A stretch of DNA of 64,000 nucleotides from Rhodobiaceae bacterium (lineage in GTDB: Bacteria > Pseudomonadota > Alphaproteobacteria > Parvibaculales > Parvibaculaceae), in assembly GCA_021404525.1 (NCBI GenBank), contig JAAWWE010000008.1, forward strand, positions 62,001-126,000, written 5' to 3'. Below the pieces are notes generated by a model. It worked only from the letters and a program-made list of their open reading frames with translations, searched no databases and was not told the origin of the DNA. The position numbers and the translations under genes were made by a program. Numbering within the stretch: the stretch's first letter is position 1; each line of letters starts with the position of its first letter. Below are positions 9,115 to 18,164 of this stretch, one piece after another.

Positions 9115-10305
9115 TTAGGCGGCAGCTTCCTCGCGCACGTCATAGTTCCCGTAATAGCCAGGAATTTCTTCCGAACGCAGGTAAAGGCCTGATCGAACCG
9201 CTTCGATCAGTTCAGGCACAAAGGCCTTCACAGAGTGGCGCGGTTCAAACCCCAATACATTCTTGATCTTGGCAAACGACACCCGATAGTTGCGCGGGTC
9301 GCTTCCTTTTTCGACATAGGAAACCTTGCCATCTATGTGGGTGAGAATTTCGTCGATAATCATCGCCTTGGTGTAGTTGTTTTCATCTGCACCGACGTTG
9401 AACACTTCGCCACGCACTTTTTCTTCTGGCGCTTCGAGCACCCGAATGACAGCACCGGCAATGTCCCGCACGTGGCAGTAAGGACGCCACGTATCCTTGT
9501 CATACACGTCCAGCGCTTCGCCTTTGGCTAGCGCCGCCGTAAATTCATTGACTGTCAGGTCAAACCGCATGCGGTGACTGAGCCCAAACGCTGTAGAAAT
9601 ACGAAGCACAGTTGGGATCGCCTCAGACGTCTTCCCCTGCTCCAGCAGAAACTGCTCAAATCCCACCTTCGTTTCAGCATAGATCGAAAGCGGCTTCAGC
9701 TCGGATGTCTCATCGGCGGGTTCATCGCTGTCGCGCATGCCGTAATTGGAGCAGGTGGATGTGAAGACAAATTTGTGAATGCCTCGTCCTTCGAGTGCTT
9801 TGAAGACGGTCTCGGAACCAGCCTGATTGACTGACCGCGTGAGGTCCGGGAATTTCTTGGAAATTGGATCGCCCACAAGCGAAGCCAACAACACAACATC
9901 TGTGACACCATCCAGTGCGCGATCGAGCGTCGCATCATCGCGCAGATCACCCATAACCAGGCTAAAGCCAGGTTCGTCGTAAAGTCCTTCAAGGGAGAGC
10001 GAATTGGAATAGAGGAAGTTGTCGAGAACACGGGTTTTGTAACCGCGCTTCAAAAGCTCGCGCACCATGACGGAGCCCACATAGCCTGCGCCTCCGATCA
10101 CCAGCACATGACGGGGGCCGACCGAACCACGCTTTGTGGCCTTGTCGAGTCGTGAGAGTTCATCCTGAAGGGCTTCCGCGGCGGCGAGAGGGTTCTCCCC
10201 TTCCATGCGTGCCGCGCAGTTGCGGATCGCCTGCGCATAGACATCGCCCGCACCATCGTGCTCTGTGCCGCGTGTCTCGCCAATTCCATCAATTGTCAGT
10301 GCCAT
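9115..10305 (-). CDS. Extended SDR nucleotide-sugar epimerase/dehydratase-like protein with N-terminal extension
   Basis: This is the first gene of the nonulosonate operon. From the ATG at 10305 the product has 396 residues. Residues 1-65 form a helical, charged extension that is not part of the usual SDR fold. The Rossmann motif GGAGYVG is at 71-77 and the catalytic Y209-x-x-x-K213 is in YAETK. At the place where 4,6-dehydratases carry STDEVYG this protein has STCSNYG (183-189), so the Asp-Glu pair that eliminates water is absent. It therefore looks more like an epimerase or reductase than LegB or PseB. A longer in-frame start exists at 10407, but the 10305 start gives a compact leader and leaves room for a promoter at 10306-10416. 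Confidence 0.75.
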   Translation of the reverse strand: MALTIDGIGETRGTEHDGAGDVYAQAIRNCAARMEGENPLAAAEALQDELSRLDKATKRGSVGPRHVLVIGGAGYVGSVMVRELLKRGYKTRVLDNFLYSNSLSLEGLYDEPGFSLVMGDLRDDATLDRALDGVTDVVLLASLVGDPISKKFPDLTRSVNQAGSETVFKALEGRGIHKFVFTSTCSNYGMRDSDEPADETSELKPLSIYAETKVGFEQFLLEQGKTSEAIPTVLRISTAFGLSHRMRFDLTVNEFTAALAKGEALDVYDKDTWRPYCHVRDIAGAVIRVLEAPEEKVRGEVFNVGADENNYTKAMIIDEILTHIDGKVSYVEKGSDPRNYRVSFAKIKNVLGFEPRHSVKAFVPELIEAVRSGLYLRSEEIPGYYGNYDVREEAAA

Positions 10306-10416
10306 ATTCTGAGGCCCCCTAAGAGAGGTCTGGGCCAATGAGACCAAGACCGAAGCATTGATCCTCAGAATGTCGCTGAAATGGTTAATGCCCCCTTTAG
10401 AAACCAAGGCTTAACC

Positions 10417-10450
10417 ATAAAAAACGCCCCTTTCCTGCGGAAAGAGGCGT
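10417..10450 (-). terminator. Rho-independent terminator of the ferredoxin gene
   Basis: A near-perfect 12-bp stem (10424-10435 with 10439-10450, one mismatch) and a three-base loop are followed on the minus strand by TTTTTT (10423-10418). It isolates the ferredoxin gene at 10503-10823 from the nonulosonate operon, so that operon must have its own promoter between about 10306 and 10416. Confidence 0.85.
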
Positions 10451-10502
10451 CTCAACAGGGTTACCCCCCTGTTAATCCAATTGGATTGATCGTGTTTTTG
10501 GC

Positions 10503-10865
<363 letters not shown>

Positions 10866-10984
10866 TTAAGCGTGCCCGCGCCAAGAAAATGACGCCTGTG
10901 TCATTATTTTTCAAGTGGCGATTTGTCCAATATGGCTGAAAGCCCGCCACCGGCTGCTCCGAATAAGCAGCAGGCCGGGAAATA

Positions 10985-11575
10985 TCACGCGTGCTTGCCT
11001 GTCGTCCAGCCGGTTTTAGCCAAATGATCGCTCGCATGGGCGACCGGTGCCTCCTCCAGAGGAGTCGCAAGGGTGTCGTTCCACCGGTTGAGGAAGCCAA
11101 AAGCCGAGATCACCGCAACGATATCGACAATCTGATTCTCATCAAAATGCGGCTTCAGCGCCTCAAAATCAGCGTCAGAGACGCCGTTTGGCACCTGCGC
11201 TGCCAACTGCGCAACGGTGAGCGCGGCCCTTTCCGCATCTGAAAAGAGATCGGATGTCTCATATTCCCAGATTTGTGCGAGCTTCTGGGCGTCTAGGTCG
11301 TCTGCCTGATCTGCCCCGTGATGCGTATGGGCCTGACAGTACAGACATCCAGCAGATCGGCTTGCCATATAGGCGATCATCTGTCGGAGCCCCGGAGACA
11401 GCGCCCCACCGAGATTGACCTGGGCCATGAACCCTACAAAACTTTTCACCAGTTCCGGACGCCGCGCCATGATGAGCAGCGAATTGGGCAAAAAACCCAT
11501 AGACGCTTCCGCCAAGGCCAGATGATCTTCCAGATCTGGCAGATCCGCCCGGTCTAATGGTGCCAATCGCGTCAT
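10985..11575 (-). CDS. Carboxymuconolactone decarboxylase/AhpD-like peroxidase-related protein
   Basis: The 196-residue, all-helical protein contains the AhpD-type redox motif CLYCQAHTHH (CxxCxxxH) near residue 85. Members of this family are disulfide reductants or alkylhydroperoxidases, and many alphaproteobacterial copies have no assigned substrate. The start at 11575 is chosen because GGGAGGGA precedes this ATG; upstream codons in the frame run through sequence without other family similarity. It has no signal peptide and stands alone between the ferredoxin gene and the divergent desaturase gene. The 160 bases between it and the ferredoxin contain a short imperfect hairpin at about 10950-10979 but no clear terminator. 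Confidence 0.8.
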   Translation of the reverse strand: MTRLAPLDRADLPDLEDHLALAEASMGFLPNSLLIMARRPELVKSFVGFMAQVNLGGALSPGLRQMIAYMASRSAGCLYCQAHTHHGADQADDLDAQKLAQIWEYETSDLFSDAERAALTVAQLAAQVPNGVSDADFEALKPHFDENQIVDIVAVISAFGFLNRWNDTLATPLEEAPVAHASDHLAKTGWTTGKHA

Positions 11576-11791
11576 AAATCCCTCCCAGAACAAGCCAAAA
11601 CAAACCGGCGACGCTGAAGACACGTCAGCCTTTAGGTTTAGGCTAGGCGGTGAGGCAGCAGACCACCAGTGGCCTGAGATCACAATTCGCTGATCCCGCC
11701 CGCAGGTCCTCCGAGCGCTGGTTTGCATTTCGCCCAGGGGAGCGGACATACTCCTGATCAACGCTCCTGAACAAACCCATGCAGGCCCAAC

Positions 11792-12655
11792 ATGCTTCCC
11801 GAACACAGAGCCCACAGCGAAACCATGGCCCAGAACGCAAACGCCATGGTGGAGGGCATTGTCTGGCAGACCATCGCTCTATCGCTCGGGTGTGCAGCAA
11901 TCATTATCGGAACAATGATCGCGGGGGCTTTGAACGCAATCCCGCTCTGGGCAGTGTCGCTCATCATCTATGTGAGCGTTTATCTGAGCTACACGGCACT
12001 CCACGAAGCCGTCCACCAGAACATCACCGGCACAAGAAAAGACCTGGCGTGGATCAACAAAGCGATCGGCACCCTCTCCTCTTTCTTTCTGGCGCACTCC
12101 TATGAGATGCACAAAACCATCCATCTGACCCACCATCGCAACACCAACGATCCCGAACATGACCCGGATCATTGGGTAAAGGGGTCAAACTTTCTGATGA
12201 CCGCACTCCGGTCCCTGACGATCTTCAATGGGTATTTCCTCTATTGCCAGAGACATTGGGACAATCCGCAAATGCGTCGCGCCTATTGGATCGGCCTTCG
12301 CGATACCGGACTCACCTTTACAGCCATTCTGCTGATTGGCGTCTTCATCGATTGGCGGCTCGCGGTGTTCGGCTATCTGATTCCGGCAACCCTCGCTGCG
12401 ATGACGCTGGGCCTCCTGTTCGACTATGCGGTGCATGTGCCCTACATCGCCCGCGCGCGCTTTGAAAACACACGTGTCTTTGTCTTTCCCCGCTGGCTCG
12501 ACACCATCGTGACCTGGGCCTATGTGCAGCAGAACTATCACGGCGTTCATCACGCCTTCCCTCGCATTCCCTTCACCAAATACCGTCGATTCTTCCGCGA
12601 GTCTGAGAATGACATTGTGGAAGCGGGCCTGCCGGTCGTGCGGCCGCTTGGTTGA
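11792..12655 (+). CDS. Membrane fatty acid desaturase/hydroxylase family protein
   Basis: This 287-residue integral membrane protein has the three histidine boxes of di-iron desaturases: HEAVH (71-75), HLTHH (111-115) and HGVHH (250-254). Hydrophobic segments lie at about 25-50, 52-70, 172-190 and 192-212. The short first box and the NYHGVHHAFP third box resemble the carotene-hydroxylase/desaturase branch, so the substrate may be an acyl chain or a terpenoid. The start at 11792 or the ATG at 11825 are both possible. Thirty-two bases downstream begins the phosphonate hydrolase-like gene on the same strand, so the two may be co-transcribed. Confidence 0.82.
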   Translation: MLPEHRAHSETMAQNANAMVEGIVWQTIALSLGCAAIIIGTMIAGALNAIPLWAVSLIIYVSVYLSYTALHEAVHQNITGTRKDLAWINKAIGTLSSFFLAHSYEMHKTIHLTHHRNTNDPEHDPDHWVKGSNFLMTALRSLTIFNGYFLYCQRHWDNPQMRRAYWIGLRDTGLTFTAILLIGVFIDWRLAVFGYLIPATLAAMTLGLLFDYAVHVPYIARARFENTRVFVFPRWLDTIVTWAYVQQNYHGVHHAFPRIPFTKYRRFFRESENDIVEAGLPVVRPLG

Positions 12656-12687
12656 CAGAAACACTTGGGCGATAGACACAGACCCTC

Positions 12688-14205
12688 ATGACAAAGCCCT
12701 TGAACGTCCTTTTCATCACCGCCGATCAGTGGCGCGGTGATTGCCTCTCAGCGCTTGACCATCCCGTGGTAAAAACACCGAACCTCGACGCGTTGGCCGC
12801 CGACGGCATGATGTTTACCAGGCACTATGCAAACGCTGTCCCCTGCGCACCGAGCCGGGCGTCGCTCCATACCGGGCTCTACCTGCAGAACCACCGTGCC
12901 TGCACCAATGGCACACCGCTCGACGCCCGTCATACCAACTGGGCGCTTGAAGCCGAAAAGCTCGGCTATGACCGGGTGCTGATCGGCTACACGGACACGG
13001 CAAACGACCCCCGCGAATTGCAGGACGACAGTCCCTGGCTCCGCACCTATGAAGGCCCCCTGCCGGGCATTCGCCCCATCGCCATGATGGGCACCTGGCC
13101 CGGCCCCTGGGCCGACTATCTGAAAGACAAGGGCTATCCCCTGCCCGAAGATTTGCGGCAAACCTTTGGATGGCGTGATGAAGGCCCGGACTATGAGCAT
13201 GGCCGCGAAACGCCAAAGCCACTTGTCTACCCGGCAGACGACAATGACACCGCCTATCAGGTGGATCGCTGCATGGAGTACATGGGGCAAGCCAAAGATT
13301 CCTTCATAATGCACTTGTCGCTCCTGCGCCCGCACCCGCCCTGGGTAGCGAGCGAGCCCTATGCCAGCATGTATGACCCGGAAAGCCTGCCTGGCTACCT
13401 TCGCGCAGAGACAGCGGAAGAAGAAGGGGCCATCCACCCCTGGCTTGAACATCAGTTGGAGCATCGCCATTATTTGGCGCCCGACAATGACAAGAAGCAG
13501 CGGCGCATGAAGGCGGTCTATTACGGCCTCATGACGGAGGTGGATCATCAGATCGGGCGGCTGATCGCGTTCCTGAAAGAGAGCGGCCAGTATGACAACA
13601 CGCTTATCATCTTCACCTCAGACCATGGGGAGCAGATGGGTGACCATTGGCTGATCGGGAAGACCGGCTATTTCGATGGCTCCTATCATATTCCGCTGAT
13701 CATCCGTGACCCGCACGCAGACGAAACGCGCGGCACCCGCATTAACGCCTTCACGGAGAATGTGGACATCATGCCGACGCTGCTTTCAAGCATCGGTGCC
13801 CCCGTCCCACCCCATTGCGATGGACGCTCTTTAAGTCCCGTGCTGGAAAGCGGAACCGTGCCCCGCGATTGGCGCACGGAAGCCCATTGGGAATATGACT
13901 TTCGCGATCCTACGGATGACAAGGCAGAACAAAGGCTGGGGATCACACTGCATCAATGCACCATGAATGTGATCCGCTCAGAAAAGTATAAGTACGTGCA
14001 CTTCACCAATTTGCCGCCGCTCTTTTTCGATCTGGAAAAAGACCCGCAGGAACTGGTGAACCGCGCGAATGATCCGGAATACCTGCCGGCGGTGCTGGAG
14101 TTCGCACAGAAGATGCTCTCCTGGCGCATGGCCCACGACGAGGCCACCCTCACCCACGTCACCCTCACCGACGACGGGCCGGTTGAGCGGGCCAGCCAAA
14201 GATAA
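12688..14205 (+). CDS. Formylglycine-dependent phosphonate monoester hydrolase/sulfatase-family enzyme
   Basis: The 505-residue protein belongs to the alkaline phosphatase superfamily. The CAPSR motif (C53-R57) is the site at which cysteine is oxidised to formylglycine, D13 and D312-H313 (FTSDHGEQMGDH) are metal ligands, and the C-terminal segments WRTEAHWEYDFRD, LPPLFFDLEKDP and SWRMAHDEATLTH agree with the rhizobial phosphonate monoester hydrolases as I remember them. Those enzymes are promiscuous, cleaving phosphonate monoesters, phosphodiesters and sulfate esters. There is no signal peptide, so it acts in the cytoplasm, and the cell must own a formylglycine-generating or equivalent enzyme elsewhere. 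An arylsulfatase or choline-sulfatase-like activity is the alternative. Confidence 0.83.
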   Translation: MTKPLNVLFITADQWRGDCLSALDHPVVKTPNLDALAADGMMFTRHYANAVPCAPSRASLHTGLYLQNHRACTNGTPLDARHTNWALEAEKLGYDRVLIGYTDTANDPRELQDDSPWLRTYEGPLPGIRPIAMMGTWPGPWADYLKDKGYPLPEDLRQTFGWRDEGPDYEHGRETPKPLVYPADDNDTAYQVDRCMEYMGQAKDSFIMHLSLLRPHPPWVASEPYASMYDPESLPGYLRAETAEEEGAIHPWLEHQLEHRHYLAPDNDKKQRRMKAVYYGLMTEVDHQIGRLIAFLKESGQYDNTLIIFTSDHGEQMGDHWLIGKTGYFDGSYHIPLIIRDPHADETRGTRINAFTENVDIMPTLLSSIGAPVPPHCDGRSLSPVLESGTVPRDWRTEAHWEYDFRDPTDDKAEQRLGITLHQCTMNVIRSEKYKYVHFTNLPPLFFDLEKDPQELVNRANDPEYLPAVLEFAQKMLSWRMAHDEATLTHVTLTDDGPVERASQR

Positions 14206-14231
14206 CTACAAACTCATGTTGACCAAACAAA

Positions 14232-15254
14232 ATGCAAAAATTCCTACTGAGACCGCTGAAGTGGATGCTTGGCATCATAGCAATAATAGCGATTGCACTG
14301 GTCACGGCATTTTACTGGCACTATGCGCCGGAATACGACGTGGTCTCCAAAGAAGACCTGAGCGAGTGCACCCAAATTCCGGCAGGTTTGCCGCCCGGTG
14401 AAGTTTGGGCGGTGCTTGAAAGAGAGAATAACGAAAGACCATCCACGGAAAAAACAATCAAGCTGATATCCGAATGCGAGGGAACCGACTATTCAACATG
14501 TTCTCTAAGCTTAGGCCTGGATGAAGTACTGCCGAGCGACAGCACACCCCCTGAGCGCCATGAGACAGTGCGTTTTCACAACGAAGCGTTGAACGCGGCA
14601 ATTGAAAACCTGACCACAGGCAAGAGGGAGAAAACCGCTCTCCTGTTCCTAACATCTTTGCAAAACCTAACGGTATTGCAGCGACTACCCGACCAATCCA
14701 ACACAATGCAATTGCAGAACCTGTTTTCAATTGTTTTCGCACTGTTAGGTACGGATCAATGCGATAATAGCGACGAAACATGCCTTCGATTATCGGTGCT
14801 ACTCGCAGAGTACCTTTACCGAACCGAACGCTATAGTGAAGCTAAACAGATCATGAATTTCGCCTCGACATCGACACAGTCAGGAAAATTTTCTTCAGAA
14901 AAGATACTTGATCAATACTACCTAGATGAAGAAAAGTTTGGTCAAGAACCTATGGCTCTTATTCAAGCGCTTTTTAATGCCGCGGTAGAAAAACAAAAAG
15001 CAGGTAACTATGCGTATGCGGGCGCATATCTCGCGAGGTTAGGAGCGCATATTCAAGAAAACTACTGGCAGTGGGCCAGCAAAACTCCAGACACACCTGA
15101 CCAGTGTGTCATCAATACAATGAGATACAGCCTCTTTCACTCTGATCGGCTTCTGTCACTAGCGTTACAAGAACCCACAGACCTCTCATTAATCGATCGG
15201 TTCTTCATTTACTCAATACGCGCATCGGCACGTAGACGCGCACCAGACGGGTAA
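14232..15254 (+). CDS. Membrane-anchored protein of unknown function, AT-rich
   Basis: I do not recognise this 340-residue protein. It starts with a signal anchor (basic residues then LGIIAIIAIALVTAFYW, about 13-30) and would place the rest of the chain in the periplasm. The body is mostly helical, contains six or more cysteines (C47, C82, C92 and others) that could form disulfides, and the region around LLAEYLYRTERYSEAKQIM resembles a TPR-like helical hairpin. The gene is visibly richer in A+T than its neighbours and uses codons such as TTA and ATA that are scarce around it, which suggests recent acquisition. No clear Shine-Dalgarno sequence precedes the ATG. Confidence 0.6.
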   Translation: MQKFLLRPLKWMLGIIAIIAIALVTAFYWHYAPEYDVVSKEDLSECTQIPAGLPPGEVWAVLERENNERPSTEKTIKLISECEGTDYSTCSLSLGLDEVLPSDSTPPERHETVRFHNEALNAAIENLTTGKREKTALLFLTSLQNLTVLQRLPDQSNTMQLQNLFSIVFALLGTDQCDNSDETCLRLSVLLAEYLYRTERYSEAKQIMNFASTSTQSGKFSSEKILDQYYLDEEKFGQEPMALIQALFNAAVEKQKAGNYAYAGAYLARLGAHIQENYWQWASKTPDTPDQCVINTMRYSLFHSDRLLSLALQEPTDLSLIDRFFIYSIRASARRRAPDG

Positions 15255-15270
15255 GAACACAATCCAAAAC

Positions 15271-16338
15271 TCACCCCACAATCTCCTCAACCTGTTCCGC
15301 ACTCAAGCCGTTTGCTTTCGCGACCTCGAGGATTTCGCCCCAGGTTGTGTCATCAATAGGAATGCCGTTCGTACGACGCTCGGCCTCTGAAATCCGTTCC
15401 GGATCACCCGGCGAGAGCACCGGCTCTCCGGCCACCTGCTCCGGGGACGCTTTGAAATAGTCGACCATCGCGTCGATCTCAGACCGCATCCAGTCCCGGT
15501 CCCCCAACCGTGTCGGGTCAATCACGATGGCGAGCATGTGATTGATGATGGAATTGTGCCGCTCATTCCCGGGCTGGATCGTGCCACCGCCGGTAAGCAC
15601 CCCCGCCAGCACCTCCGCCATGAAGGCAAGGCCGTAACCTTTATGCGCACCGATGGCGAGGAGCGCGCCCCGCGGCTCATCGAACATCACCGACGGATCC
15701 GTCGTCGGCTGACCGGTCTTATCCAGAAGCGTGTCCGGCTCCACCTCTTCGCCCTTATTCATGGCAACCCGCACTTTGCCGAGCGCCACTTTTGATGTCG
15801 CCATGTCGAGCAGAATGTCATCCGTTTTGTCGCCCCCGGGGACCGCAATGCAGATTGGGTTCGTCCCAAAGCGGGAGTCCGTGCCCCGGTGCGGCGCCAC
15901 CAACGGCGAGTGGTCAACCACATTCGCAAAATGAATAGAAACCATGCCGGCCTTGAGCGCCTGCTCCCCATAGGTGCCAACGCGACCAATATGATGGGCA
16001 TTGGCAAGGCTCATGAGCGCCACACCGGTCTCTTTTGCCCGCGCTATGGTCTGCTCCATCGCCTGACGTGCCACGATCTGCCCATAACCGCGGCCGCCAT
16101 CAAAGCGCAGTATCGCCCCATCATCTTTGACAAGCGTCACAGATGTATTGGGCTTCAGGAGATCCATATGCTGAATGACGACATAGGCCGGCACCATGCC
16201 CACCCCATGGCTGTCATGGCCCGTGAGGTTCGCCCGCACCAGATGCCAGGCAACGAGCTCCGCCTCTTCCGCCGAGCTGCCTCCGCCCATCAGAATGACT
16301 TCCACGACCTTCTGTAGCTTTTCTGGCGCTATCAGCAT
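15271..16338 (-). CDS. Malate/L-lactate dehydrogenase family oxidoreductase (LDH2 type)
   Basis: The 355-residue protein belongs to the type-2 malate/lactate dehydrogenase family, NAD(P)-dependent enzymes that do not use the classical Rossmann fold and that reduce 2-keto acids or cyclic imines. Family signatures are DSHGVGM near residue 40, NAHHIGRVGTYGE near 110, the FGTNPICIAVPG loop near 160 and GAHKGYGLAFMAEVLAG near 225. The start at 16338 is chosen because GGGAGGTGA lies immediately ahead. It is divergent from the L-2-hydroxyglutarate oxidase-like gene, 46 bases away, which suggests a shared promoter region and a common theme of 2-hydroxy acid oxidation; the exact substrate is not evident. 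Confidence 0.87.
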   Translation of the reverse strand: MLIAPEKLQKVVEVILMGGGSSAEEAELVAWHLVRANLTGHDSHGVGMVPAYVVIQHMDLLKPNTSVTLVKDDGAILRFDGGRGYGQIVARQAMEQTIARAKETGVALMSLANAHHIGRVGTYGEQALKAGMVSIHFANVVDHSPLVAPHRGTDSRFGTNPICIAVPGGDKTDDILLDMATSKVALGKVRVAMNKGEEVEPDTLLDKTGQPTTDPSVMFDEPRGALLAIGAHKGYGLAFMAEVLAGVLTGGGTIQPGNERHNSIINHMLAIVIDPTRLGDRDWMRSEIDAMVDYFKASPEQVAGEPVLSPGDPERISEAERRTNGIPIDDTTWGEILEVAKANGLSAEQVEEIVG

Positions 16339-16384
16339 CGTCACCTCCCTCTTGTTTTCTCGAGAGTAATTCGGCACACCTGAG

Positions 16385-17521
16385 ATGGGAAATGTTTCAG
16401 ATCAAAGGGGTTGTCTCTTGGACCGGCTGGATTGCGTGGTAATTGGTGCAGGCGTTGTAGGGCTCGCCAGTGCACGGGCCCTCGCAATGCAGGGTCGCGA
16501 GGTTGTCGTGCTTGAAAAAGCCAAGCTTATTGGCAGCGAAACGTCTTCCCACAATTCAGAAGTGATCCATGCGGGCATCTATTATGCCGCAGACAGCCTG
16601 AAAGCCCGTTTCTGTGTGGAAGGCCGTAAGCGCCTTTACCCCTTCATGGAAGAGCGCGGCATTGAGCACAACAAGTGCGGCAAACTGATTGTCGCAACCA
16701 ATGCAGCCCAGGTGGCTGAACTTGCCAGCATCAAACAGCGCGCCGAGCGAAACGGTGTTGATGACCTTCGGTTTGTCGAAAAGGCAGAGCTGCAAGACCT
16801 GGAACCAGCACTGCGTGCTGAAGCCGCCCTCCTCTCCCCCTCAACCGGCATCCTGGACAGTCATGGGCTGATGCTCGCTTACCAGGGGGACATGGAAGAT
16901 CGCGGTGGCGCCATTGCCTTTGGCAGTTCCGTCGACGCCATGGACGTGCAGGACGACGGGATCGTGCTCACCATCTCTGGCGACACAGAGATGACCCTCA
17001 AAGCGAAAACCGTGGTGAATTCAGCGGGCTTCTCTGCACCGCTCCTTGCGGCGCAAACCAAAGGCCTCTCACCCGCTCATCAACCGACGGGCTATTACGC
17101 CAAAGGGAATTATTTCACCCTGGCCGGTCGCGTGCCCTTTTCCAAACTCATCTATCCCGTGCCGGAAAAAGCAGGTCTTGGGGTGCACCTCACTCTGGAC
17201 CTCGGCGGTCAGGCGCGGTTTGGACCGGATGTGGAATGGGTGGAGGGACCGGACTATGCCGTCGACGCCACGCGCGGCGAGAGTTTCTATGCCGCAATCA
17301 GAAACTACTGGCCGGGTCTGGAAGACGAAAGCCTGCAGCCGGGCTATGCGGGGATCAGGCCGAAACTTCAGGCCCCGGGCGAACCAGCGCATGACTTTAG
17401 GATCGATGGACCAAAGGAGCATGGCCTGCCCGGCCTCGTAAACCTGTTTGGCATTGAAAGCCCGGGCCTCACCTCATCTCTGGCGATCGGCGACTATGTC
17501 GCCAATCAGCTCCGAGATTAG
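16385..17521 (+). CDS. FAD-dependent 2-hydroxy acid oxidoreductase, L-2-hydroxyglutarate oxidase-like
   Basis: This 378-residue flavoprotein of the DAO fold has the FAD motif [16 protein letters not shown] near residue 18, the family motif [14 protein letters not shown] near residue 54 that distinguishes L-2-hydroxyglutarate oxidases, and the C-terminal [15 protein letters not shown]. It probably oxidises an L-2-hydroxy acid and passes electrons to the quinone pool or oxygen. The true start could be the TTG at 16417, which has AAAGGGG a few bases ahead and would remove a non-homologous N-terminal tail of about 11 residues. The gene ends four bases into the convergent Hpt gene. Confidence 0.85.
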   Translation: MGNVSDQRGCLLDRLDCVVIGAGVVGLASARALAMQGREVVVLEKAKLIGSETSSHNSEVIHAGIYYAADSLKARFCVEGRKRLYPFMEERGIEHNKCGKLIVATNAAQVAELASIKQRAERNGVDDLRFVEKAELQDLEPALRAEAALLSPSTGILDSHGLMLAYQGDMEDRGGAIAFGSSVDAMDVQDDGIVLTISGDTEMTLKAKTVVNSAGFSAPLLAAQTKGLSPAHQPTGYYAKGNYFTLAGRVPFSKLIYPVPEKAGLGVHLTLDLGGQARFGPDVEWVEGPDYAVDATRGESFYAAIRNYWPGLEDESLQPGYAGIRPKLQAPGEPAHDFRIDGPKEHGLPGLVNLFGIESPGLTSSLAIGDYVANQLRD

Positions 17522-17904
17522 TCTGCCAGAAGAACCGCAATATGCGCGACGGTCTCATCAACCGTGTTTCTGAGCATCATCAGAGCATCATCACGAGCTT
17601 CACCTGAAGGGTCTGCCAACTGCTCTGCAGCTTCTGCCTGATCAGCGACCGCCCAGGCGCCGACGCCCCGCGCGGAGCCTTTAAGACTATGAGCCGCATC
17701 TTTCCACTCTTTCGCAGAAGCGCACGCTTCAAGCCGCTCCACATAGACGCCTGCCTGACACCGAAACAAGCCCAGCAGCTCGCATTCCAGCGACCGTTCG
17801 CCCAATGTGTATTTGGAAAGATGAACCAGATCGATCAAAGCACTCTCTCGTCTGCTCCCAACACAAGCTGGCATTTCAGCCCGCAACGCCATTCCCCCAG
17901 ACAT
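17518..17904 (-). CDS. Hpt domain histidine phosphotransfer protein
   Basis: The protein of about 128 residues is a single histidine-containing phosphotransfer domain. The phospho-accepting histidine lies in [17 protein letters not shown], with the lysine two residues later that is conserved in the family. Such proteins shuttle phosphate between hybrid kinases and response regulators. No kinase or regulator gene adjoins it. The ATG at 17904 is preferred because GGAG lies six bases upstream; a TTG at 17916 and ATGs at 17892 and 17874 are alternatives. The 3' end overlaps the convergent flavoprotein gene by four bases. Confidence 0.8.
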   Translation of the reverse strand: MSGGMALRAEMPACVGSRRESALIDLVHLSKYTLGERSLECELLGLFRCQAGVYVERLEACASAKEWKDAAHSLKGSARGVGAWAVADQAEAAEQLADPSGEARDDALMMLRNTVDETVAHIAVLLAD

Positions 17905-18129
17905 ACGCAACTCCAACTAACGCGACACAAGAGCGACCAGTATTGACCCAAAATCTTACTGAAGACCTTTTTCGCGCCCTTCGGGCGATACGGAAACCAG
18001 CAATTTCGTTAACAGTATTAACGAAATCAAAAAACCAGAAAATCTTAGGAAAACTGGGGAAAACAAATGCTGGTCTTGCAAAGGTTAACAGCCACAAGTC
18101 TAGAATCGTCAGGACTCGGAGCTTTTCCC

Positions 18130-18158
18130 TTGACTTTATGGTTAATATTTGGTAAACA
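18130..18158 (+). promoter_or_regulatory. Sigma-70-like promoter ahead of a candidate small RNA
   Basis: TTGACT (18130-18135), a 17-base spacer and TAAACA (18153-18158) resemble a vegetative promoter. The spacer includes TTAATATTTGGTAAA, a near match to the CtrA site TTAA-N7-TTAA with one base changed. Transcription would begin near 18165. The rest of the gene-free stretch from 17905 to 18267 is AT-rich and shows no open frame of note. Confidence 0.4.
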
Positions 18159-18164
18159 TTTACC

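Noticed and set aside
10938..10985. An inverted repeat after the AhpD-like gene (CTGCT with AGCAG and flanking CCGG)
   Set aside because: The stem has unpaired bases and no T-run follows on either strand, so it is not a convincing terminator.
12748..13548. A 266-codon open frame on the minus strand opposite the phosphonate hydrolase-like gene
   Set aside because: It lies wholly within the strongly supported plus-strand gene, its translation is rich in Arg/Cys/His with no recognisable domain, and it has no ribosome-binding site. Long antisense frames are expected in GC-rich DNA.
17990..18030. TTAAC-AGTA-TTAAC as a CtrA binding site
   Set aside because: The spacing between the TTAA halves is five bases instead of the seven required by the CtrA consensus.
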